DNA of 64,000 bases from JBFXCK01 sp050182275. GTDB lineage: Bacteria > Pseudomonadota > Alphaproteobacteria > SHNJ01. The notes under the pieces are model-generated. The model was not told the DNA's origin. It saw nothing but the letters and a program-made list of their open reading frames with translations, and ran no database searches. Shown here piece after piece: positions 8,603 to 15,979 of this stretch (its first letter is position 1; each line of letters begins with the position of its first letter). The stretch is from positions 47,208-111,207 of the forward strand of contig JBFXCK010000004.1 in NCBI GenBank assembly GCA_050182275.1, read 5' to 3'. A program made the translations under genes and the position numbers.

Positions 8603-8749
8603 TTAATAATTTTTATGCTCTTGCGCCGACCTTTCTAAAGAACGGCCGGTTGCCTGAATATCTTCGCCCGCCCCTTCCATAGTATTGCACGCGGTTAAGG
8701 CGATCGAAAAAAAAGCAAGCGCTAAAAAAGTAAGTAAGAAACGTTGCAT
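8603..8749 (-). CDS. entericidin A/B-like lipoprotein
   Basis: A 48-residue product. It begins MQRFLLTFLALAFFSIALTAC, a lipoprotein signal with lipobox LTAC, followed by NTMEGAGEDIQATGRSLERS, which is the entericidin pattern (CNTxxGxGxDI). GGGGAGA precedes the ATG at 8749. Entericidins are tiny outer-envelope lipoproteins, described in E. coli as an EcnA/EcnB antidote and toxin pair linked to stationary phase. Only one copy is seen here. A 66-codon frame that overlaps it in another phase is a shadow. Confidence 0.85.
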   Translation of the reverse strand: MQRFLLTFLALAFFSIALTACNTMEGAGEDIQATGRSLERSAQEHKNY

Positions 8750-8766
8750 GGTTTTTCTCCCCGAAC

Positions 8767-8838
8767 TTAAAAAAAGATATTATATAAAATGATAATAGAG
8801 ATCGGAACTCCAAGTAACCACATGATCAAGCTGCGCAT
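8767..8838 (-). CDS. 23-residue hydrophobic peptide
   Basis: A very short frame, MRSLIMWLLGVPISIIILYN followed by IFF, with a strong ribosome-binding site (AAAGGAGAT, seven bases before the ATG at 8838). The peptide is one transmembrane helix preceded by an arginine. I recall similar tiny MRxLIMWLLGVP-type peptides in alphaproteobacteria but cannot name a family with certainty. It lies 17 bases upstream of entericidin on the same strand and may be cotranscribed with it. Confidence 0.55.
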   Translation of the reverse strand: MRSLIMWLLGVPISIIILYNIFF

Positions 8839-8962
8839 ACACTATCTCCTTTGCGGCAAGTGACGGACTAGCTCCTGCAGGGAATTTTTGGGATTGGGTT
8901 TTCTAATTTTTCAGGAAATGAAAAGCTGAAAACCCCTTCTTCTATTCATCAACAACAGTACA

Positions 8963-8984
8963 CAAAAATCAAGCTTGATTTTTG
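8963..8984. promoter_or_regulatory. 22-bp perfect palindrome upstream of the DUF1328 gene
   Basis: The sequence reads CAAAAATCAAG and its exact reverse complement with no spacer. It lies between the divergent 23-aa peptide gene and the DUF1328 gene. It could be a regulator binding site, or a hairpin end of a transcript, as T5 follows the plus-strand half. Confidence 0.4.
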
Positions 8985-9012
8985 CAATAAATGCGGATAA
9001 CATTTTTACGAA

Positions 9013-9034
9013 TGTTGGCAAAAAAACGCCAACA
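9013..9034 (+). promoter_or_regulatory. hairpin upstream of the DUF1328 gene
   Basis: TGTTGGC (9013-9019) pairs with GCCAACA (9028-9034) around an A-rich loop. It lies about 70 bases before the DUF1328 start, probably in or near its promoter or leader. No function can be assigned. Confidence 0.35.
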
Positions 9035-9069
9035 AACCGACATCCTATATATTATGGGAGGGGGCATCG

Positions 9070-9103
9070 CCAACTATAAGGAGCCACCAACTATAAGGAG
9101 CCA
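9070..9103 (+). repeat. exact 17-bp tandem duplication carrying two Shine-Dalgarno sequences
   Basis: CCAACTATAAGGAGCCA occurs at 9070-9086 and again at 9087-9103. Each copy contains AAGGAG. The second stands six bases before the ATG at 9107 and is the working site; the first is 23 bases out. The duplication could be a standby ribosome site or a slippage-prone switch. Confidence 0.8.
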
Positions 9104-9106
9104 CCC

Positions 9107-9289
9107 ATGCTTAATTGGATGATCACTTTTTTCATTCTCGCCGTTATCGCAGGTTTACTTGGTTTTACGGGCCTAGCCGGCGCATTCGCTTCGATCGCGC
9201 AATTGCTGGCGGTTTTATTCGTTATCCTGTTCTTGGCCAGCCTGGTTTATGGGTTGATCACCAACAAGAAACCGCCTAGCCCCGTTTAA
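9107..9289 (+). CDS. DUF1328 small membrane protein
   Basis: 60 residues, two hydrophobic helices with the DUF1328 (E. coli YtjA) pattern: MLNWMITFFILAVIAGLLGF, then GLAGAFASIAQLLAVLFVIL followed by FLASLVYGLI. These are small inner-membrane proteins of unknown function, often in stress regulons. Its Shine-Dalgarno region is duplicated in tandem. It is divergent from the small envelope genes at 8.3-8.8 kb. Confidence 0.88.
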   Translation: MLNWMITFFILAVIAGLLGFTGLAGAFASIAQLLAVLFVILFLASLVYGLITNKKPPSPV

Positions 9290-9301
9290 ACTCAAGATAA
9301 A

Positions 9302-9721
9302 TTAAACGCCGATGATCTTGACCAAAATGCGCTTAGGGCGCATGCCGTCGAACTCGCCGTAAAAAATTTGCTCCCAAGTGCCGAAATCAAGTTCGCCTTG
9401 GGTAATGGCGACTACCGCCTCGCGGCCCATGATGGTGCGTTTTAAATGCGCATCGGCGTTGTCCTCACCGGTATCGTTATGGCGGTATTGGTCATGCGGC
9501 TTTTCCGGCGCTAATTTTTCCAGCCATTTTTCAAAATCATGATGCAATCCCCGTTCATCGTCATTGATGAAGATGGAGGAGGAAATATGCATCGAATTCA
9601 CCAGGCATAGCCCTTCTTGAATACCGCTCATCCGCACGCAATCTTCGACTTGCGGGGTGATGTTCACATAACCCCGGCGGGCGGGAAGATGAATGGTGAT
9701 TTCGTGGCGGTAGGATTTCAT
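9302..9721 (-). CDS. YjbQ family protein (UPF0047, secondary thiamine-phosphate synthase enzyme)
   Basis: 139 residues covering the whole YjbQ/UPF0047 domain: GYVNITPQVEDCVRMSGIQE, then GLCLVNSMHISSSIFINDDE with the conserved histidine and acidic residues, DFEKWLEKLAP, DNADAHLKRTIMG, and the end GELDFGTWEQIFYGEFDG followed by RPKRILVKIIG. Members form trimers with a metal-like site; E. coli YjbQ has weak thiamine-phosphate synthase activity, and the physiological role is unclear. It stands alone, convergent with the DUF1328 gene. Confidence 0.92.
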   Translation of the reverse strand: MKSYRHEITIHLPARRGYVNITPQVEDCVRMSGIQEGLCLVNSMHISSSIFINDDERGLHHDFEKWLEKLAPEKPHDQYRHNDTGEDNADAHLKRTIMGREAVVAITQGELDFGTWEQIFYGEFDGMRPKRILVKIIGV

Positions 9722-9774
9722 GGCCGGATTATGCCATGATTTTCCTTTGCATTAAGGCGGATAAGTAGAAATTA

Positions 9775-9803
9775 TTGACAACCCCTTCCGGGTTAGCTAA
9801 AAA
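9775..9803 (+). promoter_or_regulatory. possible sigma-70 promoter
   Basis: TTGACA at 9775-9780 and TAAAAA at 9798-9803 are 17 bases apart, about 28 bases before the start of the 89-residue hypothetical gene. The -35 is perfect and the -10 is weak (4 of 6). Confidence 0.35.
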
Positions 9804-9830
9804 GGATACAATTCTTACTAGGAGAGTCGC

Positions 9831-10100
9831 ATGGCAAAAATGAAAAATATCGATAAAAAACTAGGTTCTGAAATAGAAGAAATGAATTTAAAGCCTGTCG
9901 GGGATGGCAGTGCTCTTTTATGTCCCATTAGAAAGTCTCAAAAATCCAGAATGCCCGGAAGCTCTGGTATTGCCTATCAAGGCCAGATCCCGCGAGACAC
10001 ATTTTGTACCATCCGGCCAAGACATACCGGCGACCTTGACGCCCATGCTGCAAAAATGGCGCTTATAAAAAAGCAATACGGCCCCAAATTGAAAGACTAA
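9831..10100 (+). CDS. hypothetical protein
   Basis: 89 residues with no family I recognise. It is basic and hydrophilic with three cysteines near LLCPIRK and TFCTIRPRHTG and no membrane segment, so probably cytosolic. TAGGAGAG precedes the ATG, and a TTGACA box lies upstream. Its TAA overlaps the TAG of convergent rpoD in the four bases CTAA (10097-10100). Short length and lack of homology recognition keep the confidence moderate. Confidence 0.6.
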   Translation: MAKMKNIDKKLGSEIEEMNLKPVGDGSALLCPIRKSQKSRMPGSSGIAYQGQIPRDTFCTIRPRHTGDLDAHAAKMALIKKQYGPKLKD

Positions 10101-12190
10101 GTATCCAAGAAACTCCTTAGTTTACGGGAACGGCTTGGATGTTTTAATTTCCGCAAGGCTTTGGCCTCGATTTGACGGATCCGTTCACGGGTGACGCTGA
10201 ATTGCTGACCCACTTCTTCTAGCGTATGATCGGTGTTCATGCCGATACCAAAACGCATACGAAGCACGCGCTCTTCGCGCGGCGTTAGCGTGGATAAAAT
10301 GCGGGTGGTGGTATCGCGCAAATTGGCGTTGACCGCAGCCTCAATCGGGATGATGGCGTTTTTATCTTCAATAAAGTCACCCAATTGCGAATCTTCCTCA
10401 TCACCCACAGGAGTTTCAAGGCTGATCGGCTCTTTGGCGATTTTCAAGACTTTGCGCACTTTTTCCAGCGGCATATGCAGCTTGGCGGCCAATTCTTCCG
10501 GCGTCGGCTCCCGGCCGATTTCATTCATGATCTGGCGGGAGGTGCGCACCAATTTATTGATGGTTTCAATCATATGCACTGGGATGCGGATAGTGCGCGC
10601 CTGATCGGCGATCGAACGCGTGATTGCCTGACGGATCCACCAAGTGGCGTAAGTCGAGAATTTATAGCCGCGGCGGTATTCAAATTTATCAACCGCCTTC
10701 ATCAGGCCGATATTCCCCTCTTGAATCAAATCCAAGAATTGCAGGCCACGGTTGGTATATTTTTTGGCGATCGAAATAACCAAGCGCAAATTGGCCTCGA
10801 TCATTTCCTTCTTGGCGCGGTTGGAATCGCGCTCGCCCTTTTGAATAGTCGTTACAATGCGGCGGAATTCGATAATCGGCAGGCCGACTTTTTCCGAAAT
10901 TTCGGAAAGATTGGTGCGGATTTGCTCGATTTCATCTTCATGCTTGCTGATCAGCTTTTGCCAGCCCTTGCCGGGCAGCTTGGCGATTTTCTTCAGCCAT
11001 TTTTGATCGAGCTCGCTGCCCTGATAGGCCTTCAAGAATTCTTCGCGCGAAACGCCCGATTGCTCGCACAAACGCAAGAGCCGCATTTCAAGCTGCATTA
11101 ATTTACGGTTATAATCATATTGCTCTTGCGCCAACTGTTCGATGCGCGCCACGCTGAGGCGCACCGTGTTCATTTTCTCGATCATTTCTCCGCGCAAATT
11201 ATTATAGGATCTTTCCAATTGCGGCGAAATTTGCTGGCCTTTTTGCAAGGTCTCGATGCGTTTTTCCTGAACCTTACGGAATTTTTTGAAGGTCGAAGTA
11301 ATTTCATCGAAGGTTTCGGTAATGATCGGAATTAAAGCCTGTTCCATCACCGATAAAGTGGGCGCCTCTTCTTCGGGCTTGGCTTCAACCGGAACTGCCG
11401 GGTTTTCTTCCTCGCCCTCGGCAACGGCGGGGGCCGCTTCTTCTTCCTCTTCCTCATCGAATTTATCATCTTCGCCTTCGCCATAGCTGGCATCAAGGTC
11501 GATAATGTCGCGCAGCTGAATTTTTAATTCTTTTAGCGCCTTGCTCCATTCACCGATCGCGCGCACCGTCAGCGGGCTTTCGCAAATCGCGCCGATCATC
11601 ATTTCCCGGCCCGATTCAATGCGTTTGGCGATTTCGATTTCACCTTCGCGGGAAAGCAAATCAACCTGGCCCATTTCGCGTAAATACATACGGACCGGAT
11701 CATCAGTGCGCGAAGATTCTTCAGCCACATTGCCGCGCTTGGCCTCGGCACCCTCCTCGTCATCGCCAAGCTCGATGATTTCTTCTTCTTCCTCGGCCGC
11801 TTCGGCTGCTTCGGCTTTGGGTTCATCATCATCTTCTTCGGATTCAATGATGTTAAGCCCCATGTCGGAAATCATCGCCAGCGCGTCTTCGATAACATCG
11901 GTGGTGACCTGGCCTTGCGGCAAAGCTTTATTCAATTCGTCATAGGTGACAAAACCGCGTTCTTTGGCTTTATTGATTAGCTTTTTTAAAGCCGAAGCGA
12001 CATTTAAAGGTTTGGGTTCTTTTTCCGCCGTCTCGGCCGCGGCAGGCGCGGGGGCGTTTATTTTGGCTTCTTTAAGCGCGGCTTTGCCTTTAGCTTTTAC
12101 TTTAGAAGCAGCGGGCGCCTTTTTGGCGGCCGTCTTGTTCTCATTATCAGCGGATTTTTTAGTCGAGGTTTTTGCTGCGGTTTTGGCCAT
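10097..12190 (-). CDS. rpoD: RNA polymerase primary sigma factor RpoD
   Basis: 697 residues. A lysine/alanine-rich N-terminal tail precedes region 1.1 (LKKLINKAKERGFVTYDELN), then a very acidic stretch, region 1.2 (DDPVRMYLREMGQVDLLSRE), a long acidic non-conserved insert around residues 230-280, and region 2 with RLVISIAKKYTNRGLQFLDL, KFEYRRGYKFSTYATWWIRQ. Region 3 contains PTPEELAAKLHMPLEKVRK and region 4 has EEVGQQFSVTRERIRQIEAK, the helix-turn-helix for the -35 box. This is the housekeeping sigma factor. It lies downstream of dnaG on the same strand with a 155-base gap that contains two hairpins, in the usual alphaproteobacterial yqeY-dnaG-rpoD arrangement. Confidence 0.97.
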   Translation of the reverse strand: MAKTAAKTSTKKSADNENKTAAKKAPAASKVKAKGKAALKEAKINAPAPAAAETAEKEPKPLNVASALKKLINKAKERGFVTYDELNKALPQGQVTTDVIEDALAMISDMGLNIIESEEDDDEPKAEAAEAAEEEEEIIELGDDEEGAEAKRGNVAEESSRTDDPVRMYLREMGQVDLLSREGEIEIAKRIESGREMMIGAICESPLTVRAIGEWSKALKELKIQLRDIIDLDASYGEGEDDKFDEEEEEEAAPAVAEGEEENPAVPVEAKPEEEAPTLSVMEQALIPIITETFDEITSTFKKFRKVQEKRIETLQKGQQISPQLERSYNNLRGEMIEKMNTVRLSVARIEQLAQEQYDYNRKLMQLEMRLLRLCEQSGVSREEFLKAYQGSELDQKWLKKIAKLPGKGWQKLISKHEDEIEQIRTNLSEISEKVGLPIIEFRRIVTTIQKGERDSNRAKKEMIEANLRLVISIAKKYTNRGLQFLDLIQEGNIGLMKAVDKFEYRRGYKFSTYATWWIRQAITRSIADQARTIRIPVHMIETINKLVRTSRQIMNEIGREPTPEELAAKLHMPLEKVRKVLKIAKEPISLETPVGDEEDSQLGDFIEDKNAIIPIEAAVNANLRDTTTRILSTLTPREERVLRMRFGIGMNTDHTLEEVGQQFSVTRERIRQIEAKALRKLKHPSRSRKLRSFLDT

Positions 12191-12345
12191 GGAGGGAATT
12201 GCCCTATGCGGTAAAAATCTTAATAATTTGCAAAAAATTCCCTGGCGCCAAAATGGGGGTTTAGCGCCAAGCTTATCTTAAATAGGCCTTTTAAGGCCGG
12301 AAAGCAAGGGTAAGTATTAAGCCTGAAAATAAAGGGCTGGCTTCC

Positions 12346-14127
12346 TTAAGAAGCTAAGAGGGCCGGGGGCTGGTTTTGATGAGTATCGATAAAATGCACA
12401 AAACGCTCCCACCCCTCTTCCTCCAGCATATCGTCTAAATCTAAAGGAGGGGCGGCCAAATTTTCCAATTTTTGCTTTAAATCGAATACCAGCTGGAACC
12501 AGCGCTCTTGCACCTGGGCAAGATCGGATCCCGGTTTGGTAAAAACATAAAGCTGGTATAACGCCGGTTGACGCAACTCATCTAATAAAGGCAGCAAACC
12601 CAAAGTTTGTAATTGCTCGACCACCGCTTCTTCCCCTTGCGCGCTTAGATGCACCAGCGCTTGGCGCAGTTTTTCCAATTTGGGGTTTAAGAAATGCAAA
12701 TGGCCTAAATGCTCGCCGCCCCGCTCCAGCAAAACCGGATAATGGCACGCAGCCACCACCACCGCCTGGCACGCGCGCTCTAACTGAGGATATAAATGCG
12801 CCGTGCCTTTGCCTTCCAAAGTTTTGGTGTTGGCGACGCCGCCTTTCCATTGCTTGCGCGCCGAAGGCCACATTGCCCGGAACTTAGCCTTCAAAAATTC
12901 GGCATACATATTACGCAAAGTCGGATCGACAATCGCCTGGCGGCGGCGAAGCAGGCGGGCATACAAATCGGCCATCGCCTCCGGCGTATTCAAGGGCCGG
13001 GTCAGAGTTTCAATTTCAAAAATCTTTTCGTAAAGCGGCGCCGCCGCCGCCAGCAATTGCTGAAACGCGGCGACCCCCTGGCGGCGGATTAACGTATCCG
13101 GGTCCTCGGCTTCGGGCAAAGTGATAAAGCGCACTTCCTTGCCGCCTTCTAAGACCGGCATAATACGCTCAACCGCCCGGGCCATCGCTTGCTGCCCCGC
13201 CTTGTCGCCATCGAAACATAAGTAAATTACCGGCGCTAAACGCCACAGGCGCTTAATATGATCTTCGGTTAAGGCGGTGCCAAGAGGGGCAACCGTATTT
13301 TCAAGTCCGGCCTGGTGAAGCGCGATTACATCCATATAGCCTTCAACGACAATAATATGCCCGGCTTTGGCCGCTGCTTTGCGCGCCAAATGTTCGGCAT
13401 ATAAGGTGCGGCCCTTATGGAATAATTCGGTTTCGGGGGAATTTAAATATTTCGGCTGTCCTTCGCCCATAATCCGCCCGCCAAAGGCAATGACTTCGCC
13501 GCGCGAACTGTGAATCGGAAACATCAGGCGGCTGCGAAAGCGGTCGTAGGCAGAGCCTTCATCAGGATTAATCAGCAAACCGGCCTGTAAAGCCTGTTGT
13601 TCGGTATATTTATTTTCCGCCAAATAGCGCTTGAGCCCATCACGCTCATCAAAGCTTAAGCCTAAACCGAAATGTTTGATGGTTGATTGTTTAAGTCCGC
13701 GCTCGGTTAAATATTCACGGGCAAAAGCGCCCTTGGAACTTTGTAAATTCTTTTCAAAAAATAATGCCGCCGCCTGATTGATTTCAACCTTATGCTGGCG
13801 TTCTTCTTCCCGTTTTTCTTCTTCCGGCGTCATGCGCGGCATCGGCAGGCCCGCCTGTTGCGCTAGTTTCTCAACCGCTTGCGGAAAACCCAAATGCTCG
13901 ATGGTCATCACAAAGCGAATGACATCGCCATGCGCCGCGCAGCCAAAGCAGTGATAAAAACCCTTTTCCTCATTCACCGTGAAACTAGGGCTTTTTTCGG
14001 AATGGAACGGGCAAAGCCCCGAATATTCGCGGCCCTTTTTAACCAGCTTCACATGGCGCGAAATCGTATCGGCCAAGCCCACCCGCTCGCGGATTTCATC
14101 CAGGAAAGAGGGCGGGAATTTCATCAT
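12346..14127 (-). CDS. dnaG: DNA primase DnaG
   Basis: 593 residues. The N-terminal zinc finger is visible as CPFHSEKSPSFTV followed by YHCFGCAAHGD; the catalytic core follows with the TOPRIM motifs VVEGYMDVIALHQAGL and YLCFDGDKAGQQAM. The C-terminal third is the helicase-binding region. It makes RNA primers for replication at the fork. ATG 14127 overlaps the stop of the upstream YqeY gene by four bases, so the two are translationally coupled, and rpoD follows. Confidence 0.97.
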   Translation of the reverse strand: MMKFPPSFLDEIRERVGLADTISRHVKLVKKGREYSGLCPFHSEKSPSFTVNEEKGFYHCFGCAAHGDVIRFVMTIEHLGFPQAVEKLAQQAGLPMPRMTPEEEKREEERQHKVEINQAAALFFEKNLQSSKGAFAREYLTERGLKQSTIKHFGLGLSFDERDGLKRYLAENKYTEQQALQAGLLINPDEGSAYDRFRSRLMFPIHSSRGEVIAFGGRIMGEGQPKYLNSPETELFHKGRTLYAEHLARKAAAKAGHIIVVEGYMDVIALHQAGLENTVAPLGTALTEDHIKRLWRLAPVIYLCFDGDKAGQQAMARAVERIMPVLEGGKEVRFITLPEAEDPDTLIRRQGVAAFQQLLAAAAPLYEKIFEIETLTRPLNTPEAMADLYARLLRRRQAIVDPTLRNMYAEFLKAKFRAMWPSARKQWKGGVANTKTLEGKGTAHLYPQLERACQAVVVAACHYPVLLERGGEHLGHLHFLNPKLEKLRQALVHLSAQGEEAVVEQLQTLGLLPLLDELRQPALYQLYVFTKPGSDLAQVQERWFQLVFDLKQKLENLAAPPLDLDDMLEEEGWERFVHFIDTHQNQPPALLAS

Positions 14128-14579
14128 GCGCCAAGCGCCGCCTTCACATAGCCGCTGGCTTTGCCCATATCCATAGCGCCCGCGTATTTTTCTTTAACTG
14201 CAGCCATCACCCGGCCCATATCTTTAATGCTGGAGGCCCCCAATTCTTTGACCACGCCGGCCACCGCCGCCTTAGCCTCATCCTCGCTCATTTGCTTAGG
14301 CATAAAACTTTCAATGATAACAACTTCGGCTTTTTCCTTATCCGCCAAATCTTGCCGCTTATTCGCCTCGAAAATGGCGATCGATTCCTGGCGCTGCTTG
14401 AGCATGCCTTGCAATATGCCCAACAATTCGGGTTCGGTCAAAGCGGGCTTGCCGGCCATTTCGGCTTCGATATCTTTATCTTTAATTTTGGCCATGACCA
14501 GGCGCAAGGTTTGAGTTTTCAACTCCTCCCGCGCTTTCATGGATATTTTAATACTATCCGCGATTTTTTGCCGTAGCAT
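14124..14579 (-). CDS. GatB/YqeY domain-containing protein
   Basis: 151 residues with the full YqeY pattern: LRLVMAKIKDKDIEAEM near residue 25, LLGILQGMLKQRQESIAIFE, then RQDLADKEKAEVVIIESFMP and MGRVMAAVKEKYAGAMDMGK followed by ASGYVKAAL. YqeY resembles the tRNA-binding tail of the GatB amidotransferase; its own role is not established. It is the first gene of a yqeY-dnaG group and is divergent from carA across 190 bases. Confidence 0.93.
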   Translation of the reverse strand: MLRQKIADSIKISMKAREELKTQTLRLVMAKIKDKDIEAEMAGKPALTEPELLGILQGMLKQRQESIAIFEANKRQDLADKEKAEVVIIESFMPKQMSEDEAKAAVAGVVKELGASSIKDMGRVMAAVKEKYAGAMDMGKASGYVKAALGA

Positions 14580-14705
14580 TGCCCTTTACCTCGTTATTTG
14601 TTGGTATCTTATCCTATGGGTGTAACCTGTTATCGATTTTTCGGCAAGCGGGTGTGAAAAAGTGATAAAAACCCCGTGGATAAGCTGTTTTTCCGCCGTT
14701 TTATC

Positions 14706-14734
14706 TTGACGATCCTTCCTCCCTCGCGTATCAC
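14706..14734 (+). promoter_or_regulatory. probable carA promoter
   Basis: TTGACG (14706-14711), 17-base spacer, TATCAC (14729-14734), 36 bases before the carA ATG. The -35 is 5 of 6 and spacing is ideal. It is the only good sigma-70 match in the divergent gap. Confidence 0.5.
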
Positions 14735-14770
14735 CAACTCCTGGGTCTAACGATTTAAAGGACAAAAATA

Positions 14771-15979
14771 ATGCGCCCAGATCAGGCTTCTTCCTCCCTC
14801 CCCCCATCAGGGGCTACAGGCTGTTTAGTTTTAAGCGATGGCAGCGTGTTTTGGGGTAAGGGCTTTGGCGCTTTATCCGACCATGTCGGCGAAGTTTGCT
14901 TTAACACTTCAATGACGGGCTATCAGGAAATTTTGACCGATCCCTCCTATGCCGGGCAAATTATCACCTTTACCTTCCCCCATATCGGCAATGTCGGCTG
15001 CAATTTAGAAGATATCGAAACCATGAATCCGGTCGTGCGCGGCCTTATCATCCGCGCCGATGTAACCGAACCCAGCAATTGGCGCGCTGTTCAGCATCTA
15101 GATGCCTGGCTGAAAGCCCGCGGTATTGTGGGGCTTTCCGGCATTGATACCCGCGCCCTTACTCAGCGCATCCGCGATTTGGGCGCACCCAATGGTACAA
15201 TCGTACATCGTAAAGCCAATTTCGATATCGCCTATTTACATAAAAAGGCCAAGGAATGGCCGGGTTTAAGCGGCATGGATTTGGCGAAAGAAGTTTCCTG
15301 CCGCCAAAGCTATAGTTGGAACGAAACGGTATGGACGCTGGAAAGCGGCCATGGCCGCCAGGAAGCGCCGCGCTTTCATGTAGTGGCTGTTGATTACGGC
15401 GCCAAGCGCAATATCTTGCGCATGCTGGCTTCGAGCGGATGCAAAGTAACCGTCGTGCCCGCCACCGCCACGATTGACGATATTATGCATCATCATCCGG
15501 ATGGCGTTTTTTTATCGAATGGCCCGGGCGATCCGGCTGCAACCGGCCAATATGCCGTGCCGGTTATCAAAGAATTATTGAACCGCCGCATTCCTTTATT
15601 CGGCATTTGCTTGGGCCATCAATTAATGGGATTGGCTTTGGGCGGGCGCACCGAAAAAATGCCCAAGGGCCATCGCGGCGCGAACCATCCGGTGAAAGAT
15701 TTGGAAACCGGCAAAGTTGAAATCACCAGCCAAAATCACGGCTTTTGCGTTATCCCTTCCTCGCTGCCAGACAACGCTAAGATTACCCATACTTCGTTGT
15801 TCGATAATAGCTGCGAAGGCATCAGGGTTACCGACCGCCCTGCTTTTTGCGTGCAATACCACCCGGAAGCCTCGCCCGGCCCGCATGACAGCCATTATTT
15901 ATTCAGCCGCTTCATCGCCTTGATGGAGGAAGAACAAATCAATTTGCAAAAATCAACCAAACAGGTGCGCATTGCCTAA
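14771..15979 (+). CDS. carA: carbamoyl-phosphate synthase small subunit
   Basis: 402 residues. The N-terminal CPSase domain opens LVLSDGSVFWGKGFGALSDH and contains FNTSMTGYQEILTDPSYAGQ. The C-terminal class I glutamine amidotransferase has the nucleophile motif FGICLGHQLMGLALGG and the histidine in YHPEASPGPHDS. It hydrolyses glutamine and channels ammonia to CarB for arginine and pyrimidine synthesis. AAAGGA precedes the ATG. The stop overlaps the carB start by eight bases. Confidence 0.97.
   Translation: MRPDQASSSLPPSGATGCLVLSDGSVFWGKGFGALSDHVGEVCFNTSMTGYQEILTDPSYAGQIITFTFPHIGNVGCNLEDIETMNPVVRGLIIRADVTEPSNWRAVQHLDAWLKARGIVGLSGIDTRALTQRIRDLGAPNGTIVHRKANFDIAYLHKKAKEWPGLSGMDLAKEVSCRQSYSWNETVWTLESGHGRQEAPRFHVVAVDYGAKRNILRMLASSGCKVTVVPATATIDDIMHHHPDGVFLSNGPGDPAATGQYAVPVIKELLNRRIPLFGICLGHQLMGLALGGRTEKMPKGHRGANHPVKDLETGKVEITSQNHGFCVIPSSLPDNAKITHTSLFDNSCEGIRVTDRPAFCVQYHPEASPGPHDSHYLFSRFIALMEEEQINLQKSTKQVRIA

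Noticed and set aside
8613..8813. 66-codon minus-strand frame
   Set aside because: It overlaps entericidin and the 23-aa peptide in another phase, has an unlikely composition and no Shine-Dalgarno site.
8839..9106. EcfG-type general stress promoter (GGAAC...CGTT) for the small envelope genes
   Set aside because: I found no GGAAC with a suitably spaced GTT on either strand.
10385..11101. 238-codon frame antisense to rpoD
   Set aside because: Shadow of rpoD, with histidine/phenylalanine-rich composition typical of antisense translation.
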